A stretch of DNA of 64,000 nucleotides from Caldilineaceae bacterium (GCA_022824025.1 JAJEBF010000038.1:16337-80336), one strand, 5' to 3'; positions 1-9,365 are shown, counted from the first letter of the stretch. The notes: generated from the letters alone by a model not told the origin. Translations and numbers: made by a program.

Positions 1-1006
1 AGATGTTGGCGGCCAGATAGAAGAGCCGGCCCAGGCCGGGCCAGTTGAAGATCGTTTCAAGCACGATCGAACCGAACCAGAGGCCAATGATTGAAAGCGC
101 CAGGCCGGTCACGATGGTGGGCATGGTCGGCCGCAAGATGTAGCGGCGCTCGATCACGCGGTCGGGCAGACCTTTGGCGCGGGCCATGTCGACATAGTCG
201 GCGTTGGAAAAGATGAGGAAGAAGGTGCGCGAGCCGTAGATGCCGAGAAATATCGAGCTGAGAAATGTGGCCGTGACGGGCAGAACCATGTGGTTGAGAA
301 CGCTGAGGGCGTAGCCGGTGGTTGTGTCCGGCGGGGGCGCGGAGACTAGCCCGCCGAATGGGAACCAGCCCAAGAGGGCGGCAAAGAGCAGAATGAAGAA
401 GAGGCCGTAGAACCAGCTGGGGGCCGCGGAAGTGGGGGCCAAGGCGACGATGACCCGGTCGATCAGGCTTCCGTAGTTGCGTGAAAGATAGAGGGAAACG
501 AAGAGTTGCACAAAAAAGGACAGGAAGAAGGTGGTGGAGAAGAGAAGAATGGTGGCGGGCAGCCGCTCCAGTATGATGTTACGCACCTGACGCGAGCCGC
601 TGTCGCTGGACATGTTATCAGCCCAGCCAAGGTTGAGGGTCATGGCCCCCAACAGAAAACGGAAGCTACGGAGGAGGAAGGGTTGGTCGAGCCCCATCCG
701 TTTCTCCTGCAGAGCAACCAGTTTTTCTGCATGTTCGCGCCGTTCTTCGGCGGTCATGTTTTTGATATCGGGATCGAACCCCAATGAGATTGCCACTTGC
801 TCGCGAATATAGTTTCTGCGAATGTCATCGACATGGCCGCCCATATTGGCGATCAGGATGGTCAGATAGACGCCGATGAGCACGGTGACGAAGAGGGCAA
901 CCATACGAAGCCCGGTGTAGTGGACAACGCGGGCGAGCGTGCTTTGCGTCTGCTGACGTTCGCCGCTCTCGGCGCCGGGTTGGAGGGGCAGAGCCGCATC
1001 TGTCAT
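1..1006 (-). CDS. DppB/OppB-type ABC transporter permease (3' end outside window)
   Basis: Inner-membrane subunit of a peptide/opine-type ABC importer. About 335 residues are visible from the ATG at 1004-1006; the gene continues past the left edge. An N-terminal membrane segment follows a short polar leader. A motif like RLGLDQP, here RMGLDQPF, precedes the periplasmic loop. The binding-protein-dependent transport domain then follows, with the EAA-loop-like stretch DYVDMARAKGLPDRVI and the typical end VLETIFNWPGLGRLFY. It lies 91 bp downstream of the binding-protein gene on the same strand, so it probably belongs to the same transcript. The ATPase genes of this system are not in the window. 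The family is clear; the substrate is unknown. Confidence 0.88.
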   Translation of the reverse strand, partial: MTDAALPLQPGAESGERQQTQSTLARVVHYTGLRMVALFVTVLIGVYLTILIANMGGHVDDIRRNYIREQVAISLGFDPDIKNMTAEERREHAEKLVALQEKRMGLDQPFLLRSFRFLLGAMTLNLGWADNMSSDSGSRQVRNIILERLPATILLFSTTFFLSFFVQLFVSLYLSRNYGSLIDRVIVALAPTSAAPSWFYGLFFILLFAALLGWFPFGGLVSAPPPDTTTGYALSVLNHMVLPVTATFLSSIFLGIYGSRTFFLIFSNADYVDMARAKGLPDRVIERRYILRPTMPTIVTGLALSIIGLWFGSIVLETIFNWPGLGRLFYLAANI

Positions 1007-1024
1007 AGGGTGACCTTTCAAATG

Positions 1025-1090
1025 CAGGAGAGAGTGAAGAGAAGTGAGGAGAGAGGGTACCCTCTCTCCTCACTCTCCCAGTCTCACTGC
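1025..1090. repeat. Purine/pyrimidine inverted-repeat element, copy 1
   Basis: A purine-rich arm starting GGAGAGAGTGAAGAG runs into a pyrimidine-rich arm. The core at 1043-1074 is a perfect 32-bp palindrome centred on GGTACC. It fills the gap between the binding-protein stop and the downstream permease start. Related copies are at 37878, 38314, 48222 and 48326, all in gaps ahead of minus-strand genes. There is no T-tract, so a simple intrinsic terminator is unlikely; an mRNA-processing hairpin or a small mobile repeat is possible. Confidence 0.75.
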
Positions 1091-1097
1091 TTCAGGG

Positions 1098-3680
1098 TTA
1101 GTTCGTGGTTACGAACTCCAGGGACGAGAAGGTGGGGATGCTGACGCGCAGGGGCGCGACGGCCACCTCCAGTTTGTTGGCGCCGGTTTCGAGGCCGGCG
1201 GTGTCTTCGGCGCTGAGGGTGATCTGCCAGAGACCATCCTCGACGGCTTCGGCGGCGCCGGTCAGGGCCAGTTCGCCGAGGGCGTCAAAGACGAGATATT
1301 TGACTTCGCCGATGTCGGCAGTGGCGTAGGCTTCGCCAGCAAAGTCGACGAATATTTCGAATGTCGCTTCATCGCCGGAGGCGACGCGGGCCGGGCCGTC
1401 GACCGAGACTTCGGCGATCATGGGTGTGTCAAAGCCTTCCCACTTGCTGGAGGCGTCGGGGAAGCTTTCGACACGGATCAATTGGACGGTCTTCTCGGTG
1501 GTGAAGGCCTTTTCGAGGTAGAAGGGCCCGTTGCCGACCCAGAAGTGCCCTTTATCTTCGTACCAGGCGCTGAGGTTTGCCCAGCGTGCATCCGCTTCAT
1601 CGGCGCTGATATAGTCGCCGAGTGTGGACGCGTAGGGGATATGTCCATCGGCGGCGGCGGATTCGAGATGCCCTTGGAGGATCTCGATGCTCGGCCCGGC
1701 GATGTAGCTCATCCACTCGACTTCGTTGGCATCGGCCTTGTCGGACGAGAAGGCGAGGTCACCGGCGGCTTCGGCCAGGAGCCCAACCGCCAACGAATGC
1801 CAGGGTGTGCCGGGGAAGAAGTTGGCCACGTTTAGCTCGGCGTCCAGGGTGTACTGGTCACTGTAATACTCGATGACGAGCGGGCTCGTCTGCGCGATCC
1901 GGTAGCCCCGGAAGTGGCTCTGGAAGTTGTTCAGACTCGGCACCTGGGCCTCGTCGAAGACGGCGCTCTCTTCCTTGGCCAGGTCGAAGGTGGTGATCAT
2001 GCCCAGGACGACGTCGGCGAGACTGATCGGGCTGCCGTCGTGCCAGGTCAGATCGGAGAGATCGCCCGGATAGTAGACGACACTCTTGAGGTTGGCTGTG
2101 AGGCCGTCGGGATGGAGGTCGCCGACGGTTACGAATTGCTGTTCAACGGCGTCCCAGTCGAGCCAGGCATCTTCGGGCACCTCGATCTGTTCGGCGAAGG
2201 TCAGGTCGACCCAGTCATGGGTGCTGCCGACGGGGAGCCCTTCCTTGACCGTAACCTCGGCTCTCTCGAAGCGCTGCGGCCACTGGAGCCCGGTGAAGGG
2301 GTCGGGCATTGCGCCCAGATCGGCGGTGGCGCGGATCAGCATGGTGTCGTAGATCCAGTTGGAGCCGGCTACGGGATTCCAGGGCTCAGGCAGCATGCTG
2401 GGCATGGCGATGGTCAGGGTACCACCCTCTTCGCCGGCGCGGCGCAGTGTGTAGGGCCAGAGGCGGGCGCCGTTGAGGCCGCCGGCCAGGTCTGTGGAGA
2501 CGGAGACATCGTCTCTGTAGGCGGTGAAGCCAAGCTGGTTCACGAGCCAGACACGCACCGAGTCCTGCATGGAGAGGGCGAGGACATCGCCGAAGAGCTC
2601 GCGGCGTTCATCCATGGTGGTGAAGTCGCGCAGGTCCAGTTTTTCGGACATGGCATCGAATTCTTCGGACGGGGTGTAGGCCTGCCAGAGTGGGAAGGGC
2701 AGCCCGCGGTTGGTGTAGAAGAAGTCGAAGTTGCCGGCCTGGTCGCGGCTGATGGCGGTTGTGATCCAGCCGCCGGTGTAGATGTGGAACATTCCTTCGT
2801 TGGGATCGGTGCCGATCCAGATCGGGGAGGCTTCCGAGGAGGTCTTGTAGTCACGGACGACGCTGAATCCAAGGTCTTCGAGCATAGTGGAAACGTAGTC
2901 GCCGATTTCCTTACGCTCATCCTCGGTGCGGATGAGGAAGATTACCTCGACCGGCTCGTCCTCGTAGTTCCAGACGCCGTCGACCAGTTCGGCGCCCAAT
3001 GCTTCCATTTCCTCGTTGATGATCTCGGCCGCTTTGTCGGGATTGTGCGCGTACTCAAGCTCAAGCTGGCGCACGATGTCGACGAGGCGAGCGTAGTCCG
3101 GGAAGGCATTGGTGATGGCCATGTAGCGCGGTGAGGCGAGGCCGCCGTAAATTTCCTGGGAGATGAAGTCGCGGTCAACCAGGTAGTTCATGGCCTCGCG
3201 GATGCGCGGCACGGCAAACGGGTTGAGTTTGCCGGTGCCGTCGAATACCGGTCCGGCGGGGTTGAAGGTCAGCTCTGCGTAGACGCCGAAGGAGTTGGAA
3301 TATGTCAGGCTATCCATTCCCTGGACAGTGGCGTAGACCTCTGCGTCGCTGATGGAGAATGCGTAGGCGTCGATCTCTGCGAGATCCATGCGTGTGACGG
3401 CAGCGGCGGCTGAGGGTTCTTCGATGGCGATGACTTCGTCGACCCAGGCGCCGGTGCGCTCGCTCATGGCTGCGGGTTCTTCTTCCTCAGCCTCGGCCAC
3501 TTCTTCGGTTTCTTCCTTTTCTTCTGCGGCCACTTCTTCGGTCTCTTCGGCGGCCTGTTCCTCCTGTGCGGGCGCGGCCGGCTCCTCGGCCATTTCCGTA
3601 TCACCGCCGCCGCCGCAGGCGGCGAAGGCGAGCGCGGCGATCAGGAGGATCGCCAGGAAGGCAAAACGTTTCTTAGACAT
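1098..3680 (-). CDS. Family-5 extracellular substrate-binding lipoprotein, lobes apparently permuted
   Basis: An 860-residue lipoprotein for ligand capture by a peptide-type ABC importer. The N-terminus is a signal peptide ending in AFAAC (Cys 22), followed by an acidic Glu/Ala-rich linker to about residue 72. The two SBP_bac_5 halves then seem to be in reversed order. Residues 75-410 carry what is normally the later part (RTGAWVDEV, then IREAMNYLVDRDFI). Residues 419-740 carry what is normally the start (GGTLTIAMP, LTWHDGS at 554-560, VGNGPFYLEKAF). A beta-rich, possibly Ig-like tail ends the protein. It sits in an operon with permeases on both sides. Ligand unknown. Family call strong, permutation inferred by reading motif order. 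Confidence 0.85.
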   Translation of the reverse strand: MSKKRFAFLAILLIAALAFAACGGGGDTEMAEEPAAPAQEEQAAEETEEVAAEEKEETEEVAEAEEEEPAAMSERTGAWVDEVIAIEEPSAAAAVTRMDLAEIDAYAFSISDAEVYATVQGMDSLTYSNSFGVYAELTFNPAGPVFDGTGKLNPFAVPRIREAMNYLVDRDFISQEIYGGLASPRYMAITNAFPDYARLVDIVRQLELEYAHNPDKAAEIINEEMEALGAELVDGVWNYEDEPVEVIFLIRTEDERKEIGDYVSTMLEDLGFSVVRDYKTSSEASPIWIGTDPNEGMFHIYTGGWITTAISRDQAGNFDFFYTNRGLPFPLWQAYTPSEEFDAMSEKLDLRDFTTMDERRELFGDVLALSMQDSVRVWLVNQLGFTAYRDDVSVSTDLAGGLNGARLWPYTLRRAGEEGGTLTIAMPSMLPEPWNPVAGSNWIYDTMLIRATADLGAMPDPFTGLQWPQRFERAEVTVKEGLPVGSTHDWVDLTFAEQIEVPEDAWLDWDAVEQQFVTVGDLHPDGLTANLKSVVYYPGDLSDLTWHDGSPISLADVVLGMITTFDLAKEESAVFDEAQVPSLNNFQSHFRGYRIAQTSPLVIEYYSDQYTLDAELNVANFFPGTPWHSLAVGLLAEAAGDLAFSSDKADANEVEWMSYIAGPSIEILQGHLESAAADGHIPYASTLGDYISADEADARWANLSAWYEDKGHFWVGNGPFYLEKAFTTEKTVQLIRVESFPDASSKWEGFDTPMIAEVSVDGPARVASGDEATFEIFVDFAGEAYATADIGEVKYLVFDALGELALTGAAEAVEDGLWQITLSAEDTAGLETGANKLEVAVAPLRVSIPTFSSLEFVTTN

Positions 3681-3779
3681 TCGCTTATCTCCTTTGTTGC
3701 GTACGTGCAGAATGTTTTCGGCAGCTGGCGCCCAGCCATTGGGTGGAGCTGGTCGGACCGACTGTGTGCGCCAAACTGT

Positions 3780-4808
3780 TTACCGTAAGTTTTTCATCAT
3801 CGGGTCGAGCGCGTCGCGCAGACCGTCGCCGATGAGGTAGAGTGCCAGCACTGTAAGCGTGATCAGCAGGCCGGGGCCGACGAGCAGATGCAGCGCCACG
3901 AATGCGCCGGATTCCGGGTCACGAAGGAAAAGAAAGTTATTGGCCCTGTTGAGCATATTACCCCAAGTTGCCGTTGGCGGTTGTATGCCCAATCCCAAAA
4001 AACTGAGAGCGGATTCGACAAGGATGAGGATGCCAACATCGATGGCTGCGTTGACGATGATAATTGGCAGGCTGTTGGGGATCACATGTTGGAGCATGAT
4101 GCGGGCATTGCGCGTGCCGACGGAGCGGGCCGCGAGCACGAAATCCAGGGCGCGCACTTTGAATACATTTCCGCGGATGAGGCGGGCGGTGCCAAACCAG
4201 CCGAAGAGGCCAAGGAAGAGGGTCAGGGTGATGGGATTGGGCTTGAACATTGCAGTAACGATGATGAGGAGATAGATTCCCGGGATGGACACAAAGGTAT
4301 TGATAAACCACATAATGAAGTCGTCGACAACGCCGCCAAAGAAGCCGGCCGTTGTGCCGACGGTCACGCCCAGGATGAGAATCAGGATAGTGGCGGCAAA
4401 GGCGATGCCAAGGCTGACCCGGCCCCCGTAGAGGAGGCGCACGAACTGATCGCGGCCGAGCTGGTCGGTGCCCAGCCAGTGCGCGACGCCGCCGGCTTTT
4501 TCCAGGAGGAGAGGGGCGCGCAGTGGGTCCTGGCCGGCGCGCCACTGGATGTACGGCCCCAGATAGGGTTGCTGGAAGGCGTTGTCGGGGTTGGTGTCGT
4601 TGGGTCCAATGCCGACAGCGCCGGCCACTACCGGCGCCAAGAGAGAGAGCGCGGCCATCGTTACGAGAAAGCCCAGGGCGATAAGTGTAACGAGGTCGCG
4701 GCGCAGGGACTGGAGCGCCATGCTCCAGTAGGTGAGTGGTTTGCGCTGCAGCTGGGGTTCGGCGGCCAGGTCTGCGTGCGTCGAGCCGTGCGCTTGAGCA
4801 ACGGTCAT
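3780..4808 (-). CDS. DppC/OppC-type ABC transporter permease
   Basis: A 342-residue inner-membrane permease of a peptide-type importer. It has a cytoplasmic N-terminal leader, a first membrane helix (residues about 35-60), a periplasmic loop containing HWLGTDQLGRDQFVR, and five further helices with the DppC signature GTDQLGRDQF and the coupling loop VLAARSVGTRNARIMLQHV. The C-terminus GDGLRDALDPM is typical. The start ATG lies 22 bp beyond the stop of the upstream DppB-type gene, consistent with co-translation. It is the middle gene of the operon running from 7774 down to the left edge. Confidence 0.9.
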   Translation of the reverse strand: MTVAQAHGSTHADLAAEPQLQRKPLTYWSMALQSLRRDLVTLIALGFLVTMAALSLLAPVVAGAVGIGPNDTNPDNAFQQPYLGPYIQWRAGQDPLRAPLLLEKAGGVAHWLGTDQLGRDQFVRLLYGGRVSLGIAFAATILILILGVTVGTTAGFFGGVVDDFIMWFINTFVSIPGIYLLIIVTAMFKPNPITLTLFLGLFGWFGTARLIRGNVFKVRALDFVLAARSVGTRNARIMLQHVIPNSLPIIIVNAAIDVGILILVESALSFLGLGIQPPTATWGNMLNRANNFLFLRDPESGAFVALHLLVGPGLLITLTVLALYLIGDGLRDALDPMMKNLR

Positions 4809-4830
4809 GAGTATAGGCCTGTCCTCATTG

Positions 4831-5892
4831 CTAGAGCCGCACGCGCGGGTCGACGACGCCGTACAGGATATCCGAAAGGAGGTTGCCCAGGATTGTCAGG
4901 AGCGCGAAGAACATCACTGCGCCCAGAACCGTCGGATAGTCCCGTTGCACGGCTGCGCTGAAGGTCATGCGCCCCATTCCGGGCCAGGAGAAGATGGTTT
5001 CGACAATTACGGCGCCGGTCAGGACGCCAAAGATGGTTGGGCCAAGAATCGTCATCAGCGGAATGAGAGCATTGCGGAGGGCGTGGATGAACCAGACGCG
5101 GTTGGCGGGGACGCCTTTGGCCTTGGCCATGCGGATATAGTCGGTGCGGATTACTTCGAGCGTTTCGGTGCGCATGAAGCGGCTAATGCCGGCGATTCCC
5201 CCAAAGGCAAGAATGATGGTCGGCAGAATCAGATGTCTGACGCGGTCCAGCAGGTCGAACTCGTTGGTGAGGGAAACGGTGCGCCTGCCACCGGTGGGCA
5301 GCCAGCCAAGCACAACGCCGAAGAAAAAGATAAGCATCAGGCCGAACCAGAAGGAAGGGAGCGCATTGCCAACAACGGCGAGCACGCGTACGGAGCCGTC
5401 GAACAGCGATGCCTGGCGGACGGCGCTGAGGACGCCCAGTGGCACGCCAAGAAGCAGTGAGACGAAGAGCGCGGAGACGCTGAGCTCAAAAGTCGCGGGC
5501 ATACGCTCGACGAGGCGTTCCCAGACGGGCTGATTGGTGGCGATGCTGGTGCCAAGATTGCCCCGCAGGATGCCGCCGCCGTTATCGCAGAAGGTGGTAT
5601 TGAGGGCGGCGGCGAAGGAACAGCGGGTATCCTGACGGTCGAACTCTGCGACAACGTCGCCGTTTCGCAGTGTAACACCGGTCAGCCAGCCGATATATTG
5701 CAGGGCCCAGGGTTGATCCAGCCCGAGTTGCCTGCGCAGGATTTCGCGTGTTTCCTGTGTAATGTTGGGATCGAAGGTCCGGATGAGGATGGGATCACCG
5801 GGAGAGTTGTAGACCAGCACGAAGCTGATGACGCTGACGCCAAGCAGGGTGGGGATTGCCTGGAGGAGGCGGCGAATTACGTAACGGGCCAT
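4831..5892 (-). CDS. DppB/OppB-type ABC transporter permease
   Basis: A 353-residue permease. The N-terminus MARYVIRRLLQAIPTLLGV is the usual first helix, followed by RRQLGLDQPWALQY, a long periplasmic loop with two cysteines, and the conserved coupling segment DYIRMAKAKGVPANRVWF near residues 233-250. The end VETIFSWPGMGRMTFSAAVQRDYP is diagnostic of the family. It lies between a binding-protein gene (166 bp upstream) and the DppC gene (22 bp downstream), forming the core of a peptide-type importer. No ATPase gene is adjacent. Confidence 0.9.
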   Translation of the reverse strand: MARYVIRRLLQAIPTLLGVSVISFVLVYNSPGDPILIRTFDPNITQETREILRRQLGLDQPWALQYIGWLTGVTLRNGDVVAEFDRQDTRCSFAAALNTTFCDNGGGILRGNLGTSIATNQPVWERLVERMPATFELSVSALFVSLLLGVPLGVLSAVRQASLFDGSVRVLAVVGNALPSFWFGLMLIFFFGVVLGWLPTGGRRTVSLTNEFDLLDRVRHLILPTIILAFGGIAGISRFMRTETLEVIRTDYIRMAKAKGVPANRVWFIHALRNALIPLMTILGPTIFGVLTGAVIVETIFSWPGMGRMTFSAAVQRDYPTVLGAVMFFALLTILGNLLSDILYGVVDPRVRL

Positions 5893-6058
5893 GGTCTGAT
5901 ACTGTCTTTCGATCCGCCTGGACGGACAGGCGGGCGCGTTAGAGATATAGGTGAGAATCCGCCAGCGCGCGCGGAGGGCGAGCGGTGGCGGATTCTTCAG
6001 ATCTCGTACGCGGCCTGTTCGTCAGGCGCGAGATTCTTCCAGAAATCGTTGCGCCGGT

Positions 6059-7774
6059 CTACTGCGCGAGAGACCAGGTCTCAACGTTGTGGTAGAAGCT
6101 CCACGGGCCGGGTTCGGTGCCGTTGAACTTCTTTGAGTAGCCGGTATTGCCGACCGAGCCGGTCACGAAGACATAGGGAATGTCGTCGTGAATGATCTTC
6201 TGAATTTCCTGGTAGAAGGGCGCGCGGTCCTCTGCGGCGCAACCGGGAACGCTGACAGCCTGTTCAAGGAGTTCGTCAATGCGTGCGTTTTGGTAGCTGA
6301 CGAAGTTGAAGCCGCTGCCGGGTGTGTCGAACTTGGAGTGCCAGAAGGAGTCATCGTTGGGGTCGGTGCCGAGACCGGTCCAGCCGATGATGACCATGTC
6401 GAATGTCTGGCCGAGCAGTTCGCCGACGAGCGTGCCGAACTCGATGGCTTCGAACTGAATGTCGAAACCAATGCTGTTGAGCTGGTCCTGCACCAGGGCG
6501 CCGAGGTCTTCACGTGTGGTATTGCCGGCGTTGGTTTGCAGGCGGATGGTGAGGGAGGCGCCGGCTTCGGCGGTGGCGCAGCCGTTGCACTCGCGCACGC
6601 CGTCGCCGTCGCCGTCGGTCCAGCCGGCGTCATCCAGGATTTGCGCGGCGCGGTCGGTGTCAAAGGCGTAGGGTTCGAGTGAAGGGTCGTGGGCCCAGCC
6701 GACGGCGGGCAGAACATTGGCGGCGATCTGGTAGCCCTGGCCCAGATAGACATTTTCGATAATTGTATCGTAATCGAGGGCGTGGGCGATCGCCTGCCGC
6801 ACAGCCAGATCGCTCAGAATCGGATGGGGATCCTGCTCGACGAGGTTGCCATCCTCGTCCTGGCCGGCCTGGGGGTTCTCGGGGTTGGCCTGATTGAGGC
6901 CGATGTAGCTGTAACCGTCGTCCTGGAACTTGTGCAGGTTCAGGTCGGGGTTGAGCTGGACAGTGGTCAGCTGTTCGGGCTGCACGCCGATGAGGTCGAG
7001 CTCACCGGTCTGCAGCTGCGCGAGGCGTGCGCCGGCGTCGGGGACGATCTTATAGATCCAACCGTCCATGTTGGGCGCGCCCTTCCAGTAGGTGTCGTTT
7101 CGCAGAACGGTTGCGTTATCGTCGCGGATCCATTCGTTGAAGATAAAGGGGCCGGCGCTGACGGCTGGCTCCTCGTTGAGGGGGCTGTCCATGACGTCGC
7201 TGAAATCTTCGGCGTAGAGGTGGCTTGGCAGCCAGCCGAGGCCGAGGTTATTAAGGGCATCGCATTTCACTTCCTCGTACGTGACCTGAATGGTCAAGGG
7301 GTCGAGGACGTCGATGCTCGCGATGTTGTCGAGGTTTGCCTTGCGCGGGGTTTCGACGAGATCGCTGGCGATGGCGTCATAGGTGAATTTGAAGTCGTCG
7401 GCTGTGACCTGCTCGCCGTCCGACCACATGACGCCGTCCTGGAGGTGGAAGGTCCAGATGAGTCCGTCCTCAGAGACATCCCAGCTTTCGGCCATCTCGG
7501 TAGGGACGATGGCGCCGCTGAAAGGATCCTGGCCGAGGAGGCTGGGGAAGAACCAGCCGAGCACGTCGAAGCTGGCGCTGTCGGAGGCGAGGATGGGATT
7601 GAGAATGGTTGCGTCGGCGCTGGAGCCTTCTACCCAGACGCCGCCCTGGACCGCGGCATCAGAGGCCGGGGCTTCCAAGGCTGTCTCGGCGACGGGAACG
7701 GGTTGAGGGCAGGCCGCCAGGAGCAGTGCAGAGACGAGAAGCGCTGCCAGGATAGAAATTTTTCTGTTTTTCAT
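6059..7774 (-). CDS. Family-5 peptide/opine ABC substrate-binding lipoprotein
   Basis: A 571-residue binding protein with normal domain order. The signal peptide ends LLLAACPQP (lipobox Cys 22). The SBP_bac_5 fold then runs through GWFFPSLLGQDPFSGAIVPT, DGLIWTFHLQDGVMWSDG, the hinge region, DLAVRQAIAHALDYDTII near residue 325, and a C-terminal lobe containing a Cys-x-x-Cys (ECNGC). It is the first gene of the operon and follows a good promoter at 7996-8024. Ligand specificity cannot be read from the sequence. Confidence 0.9.
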   Translation of the reverse strand: MKNRKISILAALLVSALLLAACPQPVPVAETALEAPASDAAVQGGVWVEGSSADATILNPILASDSASFDVLGWFFPSLLGQDPFSGAIVPTEMAESWDVSEDGLIWTFHLQDGVMWSDGEQVTADDFKFTYDAIASDLVETPRKANLDNIASIDVLDPLTIQVTYEEVKCDALNNLGLGWLPSHLYAEDFSDVMDSPLNEEPAVSAGPFIFNEWIRDDNATVLRNDTYWKGAPNMDGWIYKIVPDAGARLAQLQTGELDLIGVQPEQLTTVQLNPDLNLHKFQDDGYSYIGLNQANPENPQAGQDEDGNLVEQDPHPILSDLAVRQAIAHALDYDTIIENVYLGQGYQIAANVLPAVGWAHDPSLEPYAFDTDRAAQILDDAGWTDGDGDGVRECNGCATAEAGASLTIRLQTNAGNTTREDLGALVQDQLNSIGFDIQFEAIEFGTLVGELLGQTFDMVIIGWTGLGTDPNDDSFWHSKFDTPGSGFNFVSYQNARIDELLEQAVSVPGCAAEDRAPFYQEIQKIIHDDIPYVFVTGSVGNTGYSKKFNGTEPGPWSFYHNVETWSLAQ

Positions 7775-7995
7775 ACTTTAGACCTCCGTATTGGAAGCTA
7801 CTGGTCGATTCACGGCGAATGAACTCTGGGTTCAGAATCGATCAAGCGGAATCGAGCATTGAATGGCGGACTTCGTCTAAAGCGGCGCCAGTGTCAGCTG
7901 GGTCGGCGATACGATCCTGCGCGGATGGAGTCGCCGCGCAGACTTCAGGTGAAACAGAGACACTACGCCTATGCTATGGGTTGGGGAATATCAGC

Positions 7996-8024
7996 ATGGT
8001 AGCATTCCCGTCTGTTGCTGTCAA
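7996..8024 (-). promoter_or_regulatory. Sigma70-like promoter for the peptide ABC operon
   Basis: Read on the minus strand, TTGACA (8024-8019) is followed by a 17-nt spacer and TACCAT (8001-7996). Transcription would start near 7988, giving a leader of about 210 nt before the binding-protein start at 7774. The -35 is a perfect consensus; the -10 matches at its most important positions. There is no experimental support. Confidence 0.45.
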
Positions 8025-8044
8025 CACGGTGGCGGGGGGGACTG

Positions 8045-8121
8045 CAGTGGTCAGTGGTCAGTGGTCAGTGGTCAGTGGTCAGTGGTGAGTGGTGAGTGGT
8101 CAGTGGTCAGTGGTCAGTGGG
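8045..8121. repeat. CAGTGGT heptanucleotide tandem repeat
   Basis: Eleven near-perfect 7-bp units (CAGTGGT, two units reading GAGTGGT). Shorter relatives occur at 11714-11747, 22369-22401 and 23712-23745, all at gene borders. The array lies just upstream of the peptide-operon promoter. The rest of the gap 7775-8410 shows only the promoter and the repeat at 8201. Confidence 0.85.
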
Positions 8122-8200
8122 TGGCGGGGGCGGGGCTATGCTGCGGGGCAGCGATATGGGGGCGGGGAGAAGACGGAGCAAGGTGGCGGCTGGCTTTGGG

Positions 8201-8258
8201 AGATTTCGCTGAATGCTGCAGGCGTGTTCTTCTGGCAGGCCCGAGTCCGGGCTGCACC
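8201..8258. repeat. Dispersed 58-bp REP-like repeat, copy 1
   Basis: Begins AGATTTCGCTGAATGCTGCA and ends with an imperfect hairpin (GCAGGCCCG, 3-nt loop, CGGGCTGC). A second copy in the same orientation is at 9366-9423, differing at a handful of positions. The two copies bracket the toxin-antitoxin pair. The hairpin tail resembles palindromic REP elements. Confidence 0.7.
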
Positions 8259-8410
8259 TGTTCCGGTTCCTTGCAAATGGCCCTGTGAGGGAACTTCTCG
8301 CCGTCAGCGAAGACGGGGGCGTTTGGCCGCGAAAACCGGACGAGAAGATGCATTTGCGCAGTATTTCTTCGAGCAGAGCGGAAGTAAGACAAAGGGAAAC
8401 CCGACACGGC

Positions 8411-8797
8411 TTATGCCGCTTCAATGTCGGTGCGGGCAAAGTCCTCCCCTTTGAATAGAAGCGGTTCACGGCTCGTTTGCGCGAGCGCGTAGACAAAGCA
8501 ATCTCCAAAGTTCAACCCGGCTGGATGGTTGCCTTTCCCGAAGCGCCGCCAGGCGCGTCGGGCGCTATCCGCTTGTTCGGCCGTAATGGGGACCAGTTCA
8601 ATGGATGCCGTTTTCAGGAACCGATCCAGTTCTTGCCCAGCCGCAACACCCCCCCTGCTTTCGACAACCATCGCGGCTTCGAGCAACGTAGCCACCGAAA
8701 TGAGCCGGGGCTGCGCCACGGCGATCGCCTCTTCATAGCGTGATGCATCTGGCTCTCCGAACAGAATGGCGAGGATGGCTGAAGTGTCGATAATCAC
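8411..8797 (-). CDS. vapC: PIN-domain toxin, VapC type
   Basis: A 128-residue PIN ribonuclease. It starts MIIDTSAILAILFGEPDA, giving the first metal-binding Asp at residue 4. A conserved Glu lies in ATLLEAAMV (about residue 40), and the later acidic residues are in NFGDCFVYALA (about residue 98) and the C-terminal part. VapC toxins cleave tRNA or rRNA. The ATG overlaps the antitoxin stop by 4 nt (ATGA), the usual coupling. Length fits the family. It forms a complete pair with the upstream gene. Confidence 0.88.
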   Translation of the reverse strand: MIIDTSAILAILFGEPDASRYEEAIAVAQPRLISVATLLEAAMVVESRGGVAAGQELDRFLKTASIELVPITAEQADSARRAWRRFGKGNHPAGLNFGDCFVYALAQTSREPLLFKGEDFARTDIEAA

Positions 8798-9051
8798 TTC
8801 GGCAACCCTCGCTCATCGTACAGCACATCCCCGTGCTCGACAGCGGACGGGCCCGGCGCGAGCAGAGCGGCGCATCGCTGCCCTATGGCATGCAGTTCCT
8901 GCGCCAGCGCAGTGGCGTCCCTTCGGCGCCGCTCGCGTTCCAGGCGTTCGCGTAACGCAACTGTAACAGCGAAGGTCGTGGTTTCACCCGTCAACCGGGC
9001 CAGTTCGTCGGCCAGCCGGCAAGTCTCAGTGTCGTTGATATTCAGACTCAT
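8794..9051 (-). CDS. vapB: VapB-type antitoxin (ribbon-helix-helix)
   Basis: An 85-residue antitoxin preceding a PIN toxin. The N-terminus MSLNINDTETCRLADELARL is the typical strand and first helix of the Rv0623/VapB-type transcription-factor family. It is followed by TGETTTFAVTVALRERLERE and a C-terminal toxin-binding tail. It would neutralise the PIN toxin and autorepress the pair. Nothing appears broken. Confidence 0.85.
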   Translation of the reverse strand: MSLNINDTETCRLADELARLTGETTTFAVTVALRERLERERRRRDATALAQELHAIGQRCAALLAPGPSAVEHGDVLYDERGLPK

Positions 9052-9365
9052 CAGTTGCCTCCAAGTAAGTCAGGTTGCCCGCGGTCTACCCTACAACATC
9101 GCGACATCACTGGCAAAACCATTCCCCCCGAACTCACACACTGCCCCCTATCGCGCCATCATTTTCACGGTCACACTTCTTTAATGCGCCACAGAAAACG
9201 GTGACCTTTGCGCGCCCGCATACGATATCACTGCCGCGCCTGCCTGCCTGAATACCGAAAATCCCCCAGCTCCTGCAGATTCTGATTCAGCCGTACCCCC
9301 ATTCGTGCATGAACCGCCCTTCCGGGCGCAGTCCAAAGTGGGTTGCGTTTCAGGCTGCCTCCGGC

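Noticed and set aside
1044..1073. Intrinsic terminator at the perfect palindrome
   Set aside because: No T-run on either side and related elements lie inside operons before co-directional genes.
1914..3134. Long open frame on the plus strand inside the binding-protein gene
   Set aside because: A GC-driven shadow frame without ribosome site or recognisable motif.
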